The notes under the pieces are model-generated. The model did no database searches. It saw nothing but the letters and a program-made list of their open reading frames with translations, and had not been told where the DNA came from. A stretch of DNA of 64,000 bases from Lentzea sp. NBRC 105346 (GTDB lineage: Bacteria > Actinomycetota > Actinomycetes > Mycobacteriales > Pseudonocardiaceae): contig NZ_BSTQ01000001.1 in the NCBI RefSeq assembly GCF_030269605.1, positions 1,076,850 through 1,140,849 on the forward strand, read 5' to 3'. A program made the position numbers and the translations under genes. The number at the start of each line of letters is the position of its first letter. The first letter of the stretch is position 1. This document shows, one piece after another, positions 7,502-15,655 of the stretch.

Positions 7502-8467
7502 ATGTTCGAGCGATTCACAGGGGAAGCCCGCCAGGTCGTGGTCAACGCCCAGGAAGCGGCTAGGGGAATGCAGCACGGCTACATCGGGACCGAGCACATC
7601 CTGCTCGGTCTGGTCGAGGCACCGGCCAGCGTCGCGACGCGGGTGCTCCGGCAGCTGGGGTTCACGCGGGAGTCGATCGTCGAGGGCGTCGAGATGATCG
7701 TCGGCCGCGGCGAGAAGCCCGTGAAGGGCGGGCACATCCCGTTCACCCCGCGGGCGAAGAAGGTGCTGGAGCTGGCGCTGCGCGAGGCGATGAACCTCAA
7801 GCACAACCACATCGGGACCGAGCACATCCTGCTGGCGCTGATCCGGGAGGGCGAGGGCGTCGCGGCGAAGGTGCTCTCGCAGCACATCGACGACCTGAAC
7901 AAGGTGCGCAAGATCGTGCTGGCCGAGATGAAGGCGCAACCCGAGGGCGAGGGCCGCGCACACAAGGCGACCAGCGCCGCGGGCGAGGTCTACACGGCCG
8001 CGGAGGCGTTGGCAGGTGGCGCGCCGGTCGGCAGCCACCACCTGCTGGAGGCGTTGGTGCGCACCGAGGGCAGCATGGCGGCGAAGGTGCTCGCCGAGCT
8101 CGGCGTCGACCCGAAGACGATCGCCGCCAAGATCGACGAGCTCGATCCGGAGACCACCACCGACGCCACGCCGGAGGAGACGGCCGCTCGCAAGATGGAA
8201 CTGCGCCTGGTGGAGGGAGAGGCGCAGCTCGTGTTCCGCGACGACCAGACCATCGAGCTGGTCGGCAAGATCGTGGAACTCACCGGTGGCCCGATCAAGG
8301 GAACCGGTCCGGTCGCGGGCGACTTCGTGCCGTTGTGGAGTTCCACCAACGACCTGTTGCTCAAGCTCCTCGAGTACCTCAAGACAGAGCCCGACGAGGA
8401 GACCACGGGACTCCTGCCGTTCATGCGCCGCGTCATGCGCGACCGGCTACGGCGCGCCCAGGACTAG
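7502..8467 (+). CDS. double Clp_N-domain protein without an AAA+ module
   Basis: A 321-residue protein with the opening MFERFTGEARQVVVNAQEAA of ClpC but no Walker motifs. Residues ~1-75 and ~80-145 are the two repeats of a Clp_N domain (GYIGTEHILLGLVE, then NHIGTEHILLALIREGEG). A third related segment at ~160-205 (GSHHLLEALVRTEGSMAAKV) has the same helical pattern. The last ~100 residues are acidic and of unknown fold. The Clp_N domain binds substrates and adaptors of ClpCP, so this may be an adaptor, decoy or anti-adaptor for ClpC; that is inference. GGAGA precedes ATG 7502. The 3' end overlaps convergent ltp2 by 21 bases. Confidence 0.85.
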   Translation: MFERFTGEARQVVVNAQEAARGMQHGYIGTEHILLGLVEAPASVATRVLRQLGFTRESIVEGVEMIVGRGEKPVKGGHIPFTPRAKKVLELALREAMNLKHNHIGTEHILLALIREGEGVAAKVLSQHIDDLNKVRKIVLAEMKAQPEGEGRAHKATSAAGEVYTAAEALAGGAPVGSHHLLEALVRTEGSMAAKVLAELGVDPKTIAAKIDELDPETTTDATPEETAARKMELRLVEGEAQLVFRDDQTIELVGKIVELTGGPIKGTGPVAGDFVPLWSSTNDLLLKLLEYLKTEPDEETTGLLPFMRRVMRDRLRRAQD

Positions 8468-9589
8468 GCCGCTCGTCGGCACACCGGTACCCGCGGTGAC
8501 CAGGACGTGCTCCACGTCGGCGACCTGGTTCACCGCGGTGCCGCGCACCTGACGAACCGCCTCGGCGATGCCGTTCATGCCGTGGATGTAGGCCTCGCCG
8601 AGCTGGCCGCCGTGCGGGTTCAGCGGCAACGACCCGTCGAGCTCCAGCGCACCCGAGGCGACGAACCCGCGAGCCTCACCGCGGCCACAGAATCCGAGTT
8701 CTTCCAGCTGCACCAGGACGAACGGCGTGAAGTGGTCGTACAGCACCGCGACGTCCACATCGGACGGTGTGATGCCGGACTGACGCCACAACCCCCGCGC
8801 CACTACGCCCATCTCGGGCAGCTGAGTGAGATCGTCACGGTAGTAGCTCGTCATGGTGAACTGGTCGCGGCCACTCCCCTGCGCCGCCGCCCTGATCACT
8901 ACGGGCGACTGCCGCAACGACCGCGCACGCTCCAGTGACGTGACCACGAGCGCGACCCCGCCATCGGACTCCTGACAGCAGTCGAGCAGCCGCAACGGTT
9001 CGGCGATCCACCTCGACGACTGGTGGTCGTCCAGGGTGATCGGCCGCTCGTGGAACCACGCGTGCGGGTTGGTGGCCGCGTGCTTGCGGTCGATCACGGC
9101 GATGCGGCCGAAGTCCTCGGACGTGGCGCCGTACTCGTACATGTACCGCTGCGCGAACATGGCGACCATCGCGGCCGGCGTGCCCAGGCCCATCGGGTAG
9201 GACCAGCTGTTGTCGACGTTCACCGCGGCGGCGGCCGACACCTGGCCGAACCGGTGGCCCGACCGTTCGTTGAACGCCCGGTAGCAGACCACGACGGAAG
9301 CCGCGCCGGTCGCCACGGCCATCGCGGCCTGCTGGACGGTCGCACACGCCGCGCCACCGCCGTAGTGCACGCGGCTGAAGAACGTCAGCTCGGGAATCCC
9401 CAGCTCACGTGCCACGGCGATCTCGGCGTTGGTGTCCATGGTGAAGCTGACCAGACCGTCCACATCGGACGGCTCCAGGCCGGCGTCCGCCAACGCGGCC
9501 CGCACGGCCTCGGCGGCCAGTTGCAGCTCGCTGCGCCCGGAGTCCTTGGAGAACTCCGTGGCCCCGATACCGACCAGAGCCGCCGTCAC
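8447..9589 (-). CDS. ltp2: steroid side-chain retro-aldolase, thiolase fold
   Basis: Ltp2, with the DUF35 domain of ChsH2, cleaves 17-hydroxy-3-oxo-4-pregnene-20-carboxyl-CoA to androstenedione and propionyl-CoA, the last step in removing the sterol side chain. The 380-residue product has thiolase/SCPx-like architecture: a MTAALVGIGATEFSKDSGRS start, HYGGGAACATVQQAAMAVAT where thiolases carry the nucleophile, VAVLYDHFTPFVLVQLEELG, and the C-terminal NPHGGQLGEAYIHGMNG loop. It is last in the six-gene igr-type unit and overlaps chsH1 by four bases (ATGA). The order chsH2-chsH1-ltp2 is the same as Rv3542c-Rv3540c. Confidence 0.93.
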   Translation of the reverse strand: MTAALVGIGATEFSKDSGRSELQLAAEAVRAALADAGLEPSDVDGLVSFTMDTNAEIAVARELGIPELTFFSRVHYGGGAACATVQQAAMAVATGAASVVVCYRAFNERSGHRFGQVSAAAAVNVDNSWSYPMGLGTPAAMVAMFAQRYMYEYGATSEDFGRIAVIDRKHAATNPHAWFHERPITLDDHQSSRWIAEPLRLLDCCQESDGGVALVVTSLERARSLRQSPVVIRAAAQGSGRDQFTMTSYYRDDLTQLPEMGVVARGLWRQSGITPSDVDVAVLYDHFTPFVLVQLEELGFCGRGEARGFVASGALELDGSLPLNPHGGQLGEAYIHGMNGIAEAVRQVRGTAVNQVADVEHVLVTAGTGVPTSGLVLGAP

Positions 9590-9969
9590 CCCGGTACCCC
9601 GATCCGAACCGTGCCCGTCACGTGGTCGCCGTGACCGGTTCGTCCGACGACCTCCACGACGAGGTCGTCTTCGACCCGCTCGATGACCTGACCGAAGAAC
9701 TTGAGTGTGTCATAGGCGTAACAGGGCGCCCCGAGACGGATGTTGACCTGTTTGACCTGGGCATCTTCACCCGCCCAGTCCGTTACGTAACGTTGCACCA
9801 ACCCGGTAGTGGTCAGGATGTTGATGAAGATGTCCTTCGACCCGCGCTTGATCGCCAGATCGCGGTCGTGGTGCACGTCCTGGAAGTCCCGCGTCGCGAG
9901 CGCGGTGCTGATCACGAACGTCGGCGTGGCCTCGACGTGCCACTCCGGCAACGAATCACCGATCCTCAC
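9586..9969 (-). CDS. chsH1: enoyl-CoA hydratase subunit ChsH1 (MaoC-like)
   Basis: A 127-residue single hot-dog protein. ChsH1 pairs with the N-terminal domain of ChsH2 to hydrate 3-oxo-4,17-pregnadiene-20-carboxyl-CoA. The segment ATRDFQDVHHDRDLAIKRGS is the MaoC catalytic loop with the Asp-x-x-His pair. The start is GTG 9969, inside the last codons of chsH2 (14-base overlap), and the stop overlaps ltp2, so stoichiometric coupled synthesis of the hydratase-aldolase complex is expected. Length is normal for ChsH1. Confidence 0.92.
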   Translation of the reverse strand: MRIGDSLPEWHVEATPTFVISTALATRDFQDVHHDRDLAIKRGSKDIFINILTTTGLVQRYVTDWAGEDAQVKQVNIRLGAPCYAYDTLKFFGQVIERVEDDLVVEVVGRTGHGDHVTGTVRIGVPG

Positions 9970-10849
9970 GGGGCCTCCAGGTGGGCATGGTCAGCTCGTC
10001 GTCGACCTTGGTGAACACGACCTGGACGGGCAGCCCGATCCGCGGCACCCCCGCCAGTTCGCCGAGCATCCGCACGCCCTCGTCCAGCTCGACCAGGGCG
10101 ATCACGAACGGAACCTCGCGGCCCGGCACGCGCGGGTGGTGGTGCACGACGTAGCTGTAGACCACGCCATACCCCTCCGAGACGAGGTACTTCGGCTTCG
10201 TGGCACCGCATTCCGGGCACATCGGGCCGGGCGGGTGACGCAGCAGGCCGCACTGTCCGCAGCGCTGGATGCGCAGCTCGCCCTGCTTCAGGCCTTCCCA
10301 GAAGTACTCGGTGTCGCGGTTGATCGCGGGCCGGATGACCTGCGTCCGCACAGGTTCGGCCTTCGGCTTCTCGGCGACCGCGGGCCGGAACTTCAGGATC
10401 CGGAACCGCATCTCGGCGACGATCTCGTCCTCGACGTACCAGGTGCTCCGGGTCGTCACGAACCAGCCTTCGCCCAGCGCGGTCTTCTTCGGCCCGGTCA
10501 CGTCCTCCAGCCGGGCCGTCACCGACACGTGCTCGCCGGGTTTGAGGTAGCGGTGGTAGGTCTGGTCGCTGTTGGTCGCCACGACGGACGTGAACCCCGC
10601 CTCGTCCAGCACGCGCACCATCGCACCGAGCGGATCGTCCGCGTCGCGCACGCCGTTCAGCCCGTACATCGTCCAGACCTGAACCATCGCCGGCGGCGCG
10701 ACCGCGTCCGGCCCGGTGTAGCGGGGGTTGGTGTCGCCGATCGCCTCGGTCCAGTTGTGGATCATCGGCAGGTTGACCGGGTCACGCGCGAACCGGCGCG
10801 CGCTCTCCCCCGCCTCCGCGATCCGCGCGGCCTCCTTCTCGACGTCCAT
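9956..10849 (-). CDS. chsH2: enoyl-CoA hydratase subunit ChsH2 with DUF35 zinc/OB domain
   Basis: A two-domain protein of 297 residues. The N-terminal ~160 residues form a MaoC-like hot dog (NWTEAIGDTNPRYTG, FTSVVATNSDQTYHRYLKPG) that pairs with ChsH1. The C-terminal ~130 form a DUF35 module with a rubredoxin-like zinc site (RCGQCGLLRHPPGPMCPECG, two CxxC pairs) followed by an OB fold; this module docks and activates Ltp2. ATG 10849 starts MDVEKEAARIAEAGE and forms a TGATG junction with fadE29, which decides the start although the frame is open further upstream. Confidence 0.93.
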   Translation of the reverse strand: MDVEKEAARIAEAGESARRFARDPVNLPMIHNWTEAIGDTNPRYTGPDAVAPPAMVQVWTMYGLNGVRDADDPLGAMVRVLDEAGFTSVVATNSDQTYHRYLKPGEHVSVTARLEDVTGPKKTALGEGWFVTTRSTWYVEDEIVAEMRFRILKFRPAVAEKPKAEPVRTQVIRPAINRDTEYFWEGLKQGELRIQRCGQCGLLRHPPGPMCPECGATKPKYLVSEGYGVVYSYVVHHHPRVPGREVPFVIALVELDEGVRMLGELAGVPRIGLPVQVVFTKVDDELTMPTWRPREDR

Positions 10850-11991
10850 CACCGCACCACCCTGGGCAGGCCGAGACCGATGGACGCCACGAGCTCGCGT
10901 TGTACCTCGTTGACCCCGCCGCCGAACGTCAGCACGAGGTTGCGCCGTGACTGCACGTCCAGCCACCGCACCAGTTCCGCGGTCTCCGGGTCCGACAGAT
11001 CCCCATGTCTGCCAACGACTTCTTCCAGCAACCGGCCGACCCGTTGCGTCCGGTCCGCGGCGAACACCTTGGTGGCGGAGGCGTCCGCGACCTCCACCGG
11101 CCCGGACGCCACCTGCCAGTTGAGCAGTTCGTTGACCCACAGCACGGCCCGGACCTCGGCGAACGCCCGCCGCACGTCCGCGTGCCGCAACAGCCCGCGC
11201 GGAACAGCCCACTCGTGTACGCGGTCCAGCAGCACGGCGATCCGACCGGCCGGGCCGAGCATGACGCGCTCGTGGTTGAGCTGCGTGGTGATCAGCCGCC
11301 AGCCGCCGTTCTCCTCACCGACCCGCATGCCGACCGGCACCCGCACATCGCTGTAATAGGTCGCGTTGACGTGATGCGCGCCGTCGCACGTGATGATCGG
11401 CGTCCACGAGTAGCCGGCGGCCGTCGTGTCGACGATCAGGATGGTGATCGCCTTGTGCCGCGCCTCCGCCGGCCCGGTGCGGCAGGCGAGCCACACGTAG
11501 TCGGCGTCGTGCCCGCCGGTCGTGAAGATCTTCTGCCCGTTGACGACGTAGTGCTCGCCGTCCAGAACCGCCTTGGTGCGCAACGAGGCCAGGTCCGTGC
11601 CCGCGTCCGGCTCGGTGTAGCCGATTGCGAAATGCAGGTCGCCGGCGAGGATGCGCGGGAGGAAGAACTCCTTCTGCTCCGCGGTGCCGAACCGCTGCAG
11701 CGTCGGCCCGACCGTCTGCAACGTCACGTACGGCAGCGGCACGTCCGCGCGTGCGGCCTCGTTGACGAAGATCTGCTGCTCGACCTGGCCGAACCCGCGC
11801 CCGCCGTACTCGACGGGCCAGCCGACGCCGAGCCACCCGTCGCTTCCCATCCGGCGCACGACCGCGCGATAGATCTCGCCGTGCCGATCGGTCAGCATCG
11901 CCTCGCGTTCGACCGGGGTGATCAGGCCGCCGAAGTACTCGCGCACCTCGTCGCGCAACCGGCGCTGCTCGGGCGTGAGGTCAACGAACAC
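10849..11991 (-). CDS. fadE29: acyl-CoA dehydrogenase subunit FadE29 (ChsE2)
   Basis: A 380-residue acyl-CoA dehydrogenase. FadE28 and FadE29 form the alpha2beta2 enzyme ChsE1-ChsE2 that dehydrogenates the three-carbon side chain of 3-oxo-4-pregnene-20-carboxyl-CoA. Visible family marks are the mid-domain FAIGYTEPDAGTDLASLRTK flavin-contact stretch, VVNGQKIFTTGGHDADYVWL, and the helical C-domain with TQLNHERVMLGPAG. The start is GTG 11991, 11 bases inside fadE28. The order fadE28-fadE29-chsH2-chsH1-ltp2 equals Rv3544c-Rv3540c. Confidence 0.93.
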   Translation of the reverse strand: MFVDLTPEQRRLRDEVREYFGGLITPVEREAMLTDRHGEIYRAVVRRMGSDGWLGVGWPVEYGGRGFGQVEQQIFVNEAARADVPLPYVTLQTVGPTLQRFGTAEQKEFFLPRILAGDLHFAIGYTEPDAGTDLASLRTKAVLDGEHYVVNGQKIFTTGGHDADYVWLACRTGPAEARHKAITILIVDTTAAGYSWTPIITCDGAHHVNATYYSDVRVPVGMRVGEENGGWRLITTQLNHERVMLGPAGRIAVLLDRVHEWAVPRGLLRHADVRRAFAEVRAVLWVNELLNWQVASGPVEVADASATKVFAADRTQRVGRLLEEVVGRHGDLSDPETAELVRWLDVQSRRNLVLTFGGGVNEVQRELVASIGLGLPRVVR

Positions 11992-12946
11992 GGTGTTCCT
12001 CCTCCGCGAGCACGGAAAGCCGATGGTCCACGCCGCCGACGAACCGCGTGAGCTCCTTCGCCATGCCGTAGAACCGGTGCATCGGATACGTGATGTCCAG
12101 GCCCAGCCCGCCGTGCAGGTGGTGGCACGTGTGCACGGCCGGAAGCACCTCGGCCGCCAGCCAGTAGGCCGCCGTGCTCAGGTCCGCGGGATCCAGACAG
12201 CCGGCGATCGTGGCCAGGTGCAACGTGCGCGAGGCGATGTAGACGTCCGCGACGTGACACGCCACGGATTGAAAGGCCGACAACGGCTTGCCGAACTGGT
12301 GGCGTGTGCCGACATGCTTCACGGTCAGGTCCAGCGCACCCGCGAGCACGCCGTCGCCCAGCGCGCACGCAGCCGCCAAGGCGTGCAGGTACAACGCTCC
12401 GGATGTCACGTCCCCGAGCAACCGTCCCGGTGTCTCCGCCAGCCGGACCGTGCTACCGGAGATCCGGGCGTCCGCCGCGTCGACCACGAACACACCGCGG
12501 TCGGCGGTCACCAGAATCCGGTCCGCCTTGGTCGCGGACGGCACGCAGATCTTCGTGCCGGACAACAGGAATCGCTCGCCGTCCGGCCGGGCCGTCGTGC
12601 GCGGGGCACTCGGCAGCGGCGCGGACGGCTCGCTCAGCGCGACCGTGACCAGGAGGTCGCCGGTCAGCAGCTCGTCCTGCTGCTCGGGCGTGCCGAACCG
12701 CGCGATCGGCAGCACGCTCGACGCCCATGCCAGCGCGGGCACGTCGGCGGCGCGGCGGCCGATCTCGGTGAGCACAACGGCGACCTCGAGCACGCCCAGG
12801 CCGTCGCCGCCGAGCCGTTCGGGGACGGGCAACGCGAGCAGACCCGCCTCCCGCAAGGCCTTCCACGGGGTGCCGGCCTCCCGGTCGAGCACCTGGGCGG
12901 TGAGCCGGGCGATCTCCCGCTGTGTGTCGTCCAGGGTGAAGTCCAT
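11981..12946 (-). CDS. fadE28: acyl-CoA dehydrogenase subunit FadE28 (ChsE1)
   Basis: A 321-residue partner of FadE29. It shows a short acyl-CoA dehydrogenase: N-helical domain (FTLDDTQREIARLTAQVLDR), a shrunken beta domain (LLVTVALSEPSAPLPSA, GTKICVPSATKADRILV) and a complete C-helical domain (TVKHVGTRHQFGKPLSAFQS, then LHGGLGLDITYPMHRFYGMA). Such shortened subunits occur only in heteromeric steroid acyl-CoA dehydrogenases. The likely start is ATG 12946, forming TGATG with fadE34, rather than the TTG one codon upstream. Confidence 0.92.
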   Translation of the reverse strand: MDFTLDDTQREIARLTAQVLDREAGTPWKALREAGLLALPVPERLGGDGLGVLEVAVVLTEIGRRAADVPALAWASSVLPIARFGTPEQQDELLTGDLLVTVALSEPSAPLPSAPRTTARPDGERFLLSGTKICVPSATKADRILVTADRGVFVVDAADARISGSTVRLAETPGRLLGDVTSGALYLHALAAACALGDGVLAGALDLTVKHVGTRHQFGKPLSAFQSVACHVADVYIASRTLHLATIAGCLDPADLSTAAYWLAAEVLPAVHTCHHLHGGLGLDITYPMHRFYGMAKELTRFVGGVDHRLSVLAEEEHRVR

Positions 12947-14904
12947 CAACTCTCCCTCGGGAGTCCGAGAATCCGTTCCCCGGCCAGGTTCAGCAGCACC
13001 TGCGTGGTGCCGCCCGCGATGCTCAGACAGCGGGTGAGCAGGAACTCGTGCACCAGCGGGTGATCCGCCGTCGCCTCGAGCCCGAGCAACTCGACCCCGA
13101 ACTCCGCCACGGCCTGCCGATGCCGCACGCCGACGAGCTTCCGCACACTCGACTCCGCACCGGGATCCTGACCGCTCAGCGCGCGCAGCCCGGCGCGCAG
13201 TTCGAGTACCGACCCGGCCAGTCCCTCCGCGACGAGCGCGCCGATCCGTTCGCTGGTGTCCGGATCACGCGCCGCTTCGAGCTCCAGCACCCGTTCCAGT
13301 CCCTCGCCCAGCGACGACCCGCGGCCCATAGCCACGCGTTCGTTCGCCAGCGTCGTGCGGGCCAGCCGCCAGCCGCCGTTCACCTCGCCGACCACGCACT
13401 CGTCGGGCACGAACACGTTGTCCAGGAAGACCTCGTTGAACCGGGCCTCGCCGGTGATCTCCCGCAACGGCCGCACGTCGATGCCGGCGGTGCGCATGTC
13501 CACGAGGAAGTACGTGATGCCCTTGTGCTTCGGCGCTTCCGGATCGGTCCGCGCCAGGCAGATCGCCCAGTCGGCCTCGTGGGCGAGCGACGTCCACACC
13601 TTCTGCCCGGTGAGCAGCCAGCCGCCCTCGGTTTTCGTGGCTTTCGTCCGCAACGATGCGAGATCCGATCCCGCCTCGGGTTCGCTGAACAGCTGGCACC
13701 AGGTGATCTCACCGCGCAGCGTCGGCCGCACGAACCGTTCCTGCTGCTCGGGTGTGCCGTGGTTGAGGATGGTCGGCGCCGCCCACGCCCCGATGATCAG
13801 GTCCGGCCGGTGCACGTCCGCGAGCTCGTCGTCGATCACCAACTGGTGTGCCGGTGAGGCATCCAGCCCGTACGGCTTCGGCCAGTGCGGCACCAGGTAA
13901 CCGCTCTCCGCCAGCCTGATCCGCTGTTCCTTCTTGGGGAGTCTCGTGATCTCCTCGGCGAACTCCCTTGCCGCGGCGCGTTCCGCGTCGTGACCGTCAA
14001 TCTCGACCCGCAGCGACCGGCGCGCGCCGGCCAGGGTCAGCTCGGCGACCCGCCTGCGCCACTTCGCGCTGCCGCCCGCGTGCTGCCGCAACGCCAGCGC
14101 CCGGCGCAGGTAGCGGTGGGCGTCGTGTTCCCAGGTGAACCCGATGCCGCCGAGCACCTGGATGCAGTCCTTCGCGTTCTCCACCGCGGCGTCCAACGCG
14201 ACGGCGGCGGCGACCGCGGCCGCCAGCGGAAGTTCATTGGAACTCTCGTCGGCGGCCCGCGCGGCGGCCCACGCGACGGCGCTCGCCTGCTCGACACGGC
14301 ACAGCATCTCGACGCACAGGTGCTTGACCGCCTGGAACGACCCGATCGGCCGCCCGAACTGCACGCGGTGCCGCGCGTACTCGGTCGCCGTGTGCAGGCA
14401 CCACGCGGCGATTCCGCTGGCCTCGGCGGCGAACAGTGTCATCGCCAGGTCCGTGGGGTCGGCGATCTCATGGTCGGTCACGACTTCGCCGACATGCGTG
14501 AGTGGACGGGTCAGGTCGACGGCGTCCAGCGGCGTCGGCGTCGCACGTGCGAGGAACCAGCCGTCGTCGGTGCGCAGCAATACGTGCGGCGCGTCGCCCA
14601 GCACGTACCGGGGACCGTTCAGCCCCAGCCCGACGGTCACGCTGCCGTCCGCGATCTGCTCCGCTATCGGATGATCGGCCAGCACCACGCCGGCCAGCGC
14701 GGTCGTCAGCACGGGACCGGGGACGAGGTCGGTCGCGGTCTGCTCGAGCATCGCGGCGAGGTCGGTGATCGTGCCGCCGTCCCTGGTGACCGAGAAGATC
14801 CCGAGCCGGGCCAGATCAGGCCAGTGCACCGGATCCGCCTTCGCCGCCCACTCGCGGAGACTGGACTGGGCCGCGCGTTGCTCGTCGGTCGTGGCAATCG
14901 GCAT
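12946..14904 (-). CDS. fadE34: fused two-domain acyl-CoA dehydrogenase FadE34 (ChsE3)
   Basis: A 652-residue fusion of two acyl-CoA dehydrogenase halves. The first ~300 residues are a short FadE28-type unit (TATEYARHRVQFGRPIGSFQ, QVLGGIGFTWEHDAHRYLRR). The second ~340 are a full unit (WCQLFSEPEAGSDLASLRTK, LLTGQKVWTSLAHEADWAIC). This architecture is that of FadE34/ChsE3, which acts on five-carbon sterol or cholate side chains, and the gene lies divergent from kstR as in mycobacteria. ATG 14904 has GGGAGGAG upstream. It heads the six-gene unit and is separated from kstR by a perfect KstR palindrome. Mtb FadE34 is slightly longer (about 711). Confidence 0.92.
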   Translation of the reverse strand: MPIATTDEQRAAQSSLREWAAKADPVHWPDLARLGIFSVTRDGGTITDLAAMLEQTATDLVPGPVLTTALAGVVLADHPIAEQIADGSVTVGLGLNGPRYVLGDAPHVLLRTDDGWFLARATPTPLDAVDLTRPLTHVGEVVTDHEIADPTDLAMTLFAAEASGIAAWCLHTATEYARHRVQFGRPIGSFQAVKHLCVEMLCRVEQASAVAWAAARAADESSNELPLAAAVAAAVALDAAVENAKDCIQVLGGIGFTWEHDAHRYLRRALALRQHAGGSAKWRRRVAELTLAGARRSLRVEIDGHDAERAAAREFAEEITRLPKKEQRIRLAESGYLVPHWPKPYGLDASPAHQLVIDDELADVHRPDLIIGAWAAPTILNHGTPEQQERFVRPTLRGEITWCQLFSEPEAGSDLASLRTKATKTEGGWLLTGQKVWTSLAHEADWAICLARTDPEAPKHKGITYFLVDMRTAGIDVRPLREITGEARFNEVFLDNVFVPDECVVGEVNGGWRLARTTLANERVAMGRGSSLGEGLERVLELEAARDPDTSERIGALVAEGLAGSVLELRAGLRALSGQDPGAESSVRKLVGVRHRQAVAEFGVELLGLEATADHPLVHEFLLTRCLSIAGGTTQVLLNLAGERILGLPRES

Positions 14905-14934
14905 TCGAACTCCTCCCGGACATGAAGAAGTTTA

Positions 14935-14948
14935 TAGAACGTGTTCTA
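14935..14948. promoter_or_regulatory. kstR box: KstR operator, perfect palindrome
   Basis: TAGAACGTGTTCTA is a perfect 14-bp palindrome matching T-N2-AAC-N2-GTT-N2-A. It lies 31 bases upstream of fadE34 ATG and 93 upstream of kstR GTG, in the only gap between these divergent genes, where KstR auto-represses and controls fadE34 in mycobacteria. Confidence 0.85.
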
Positions 14949-15040
14949 CTTCTATCAAGATCCGGGAACGGATCACTCCCGCAACAGCGGTCAGGTAACA
15001 TGAAGCCGCCGCTGAAACAGGTTCCAGGAGGGTCAGCTCC

Positions 15041-15655
15041 GTGACAGCATCGAAGCCTCGCGCGGACGCACTGAACGTGCTGTCCGGTGAGGAACTCAGC
15101 TCGGCCGCCCAGCGCGAACGGCGCAAGCGGATCGTGGACGCGACGATCGCGCTCGCGTCCAAGGGCGGGTTCGACGCCGTGCAGATGCGAGCGGTCGCGG
15201 AGCGCGCGGACGTCGCGCTCGGCACCCTCTACCGCTACTTCCCGTCCAAGGTGCACCTGCTGGTGTCCAGCCTCGCCGTCGAGCTGGAGCGCGCCCAGGA
15301 GAAGATGGATCGCGGCAGCATCCCCGGCGAGAACGCCTACGAGCGCGTGCTGTTCGTGCTCGGCCGGATCACCCGCGGCCTGCAGCGCAACCCGCACCTC
15401 ACCGAGGCGATGACCCGCGCGTTCACCTTCGCCGACGCCTCCGCGGGCACCGAGGTCGACAACGTCGCCCACTTGATGGAGCGCATGTTCACCAGGGCGA
15501 TGAGCGACGAGGAACCGACGGACGAGCAGAAGGCCATCGCCAGGGTCATCGGTGACGTCTGGCTGGCCAACCTGGTCGCCTGGGTGACGCGCCGCGCCAC
15601 CGCCACCGACGTCGCGACGCGCCTGGAGCTCACCGTCCGGCTGCTGCTGGCCTGA
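15041..15655 (+). CDS. kstR: TetR-family repressor of sterol catabolism KstR
   Basis: A 204-residue TetR protein. The DNA-binding domain (QRERRKRIVDATIALASKGG, VQMRAVAERADVALGTLYRY, FPSKVHLLVSSLA) and the ligand-domain stretch LTEAMTRAFTFADAS are very close to mycobacterial KstR as I remember it. KstR represses the sterol regulon until a 3-oxo-4-cholestenoyl-CoA-type thioester binds. Its gene is divergent from fadE34 with a perfect operator between, as in Mtb. The GTG start has AGGAGGG eight bases upstream. The 3' end overlaps the convergent MBL gene by 26 bases. Confidence 0.95.
   Translation: MTASKPRADALNVLSGEELSSAAQRERRKRIVDATIALASKGGFDAVQMRAVAERADVALGTLYRYFPSKVHLLVSSLAVELERAQEKMDRGSIPGENAYERVLFVLGRITRGLQRNPHLTEAMTRAFTFADASAGTEVDNVAHLMERMFTRAMSDEEPTDEQKAIARVIGDVWLANLVAWVTRRATATDVATRLELTVRLLLA

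Noticed and set aside
1-15655. Degradative plasmid or transferred island
   Set aside because: Codon use matches the flanks, and the kstR/fadE34 arrangement is as in chromosomal actinobacterial regulons.
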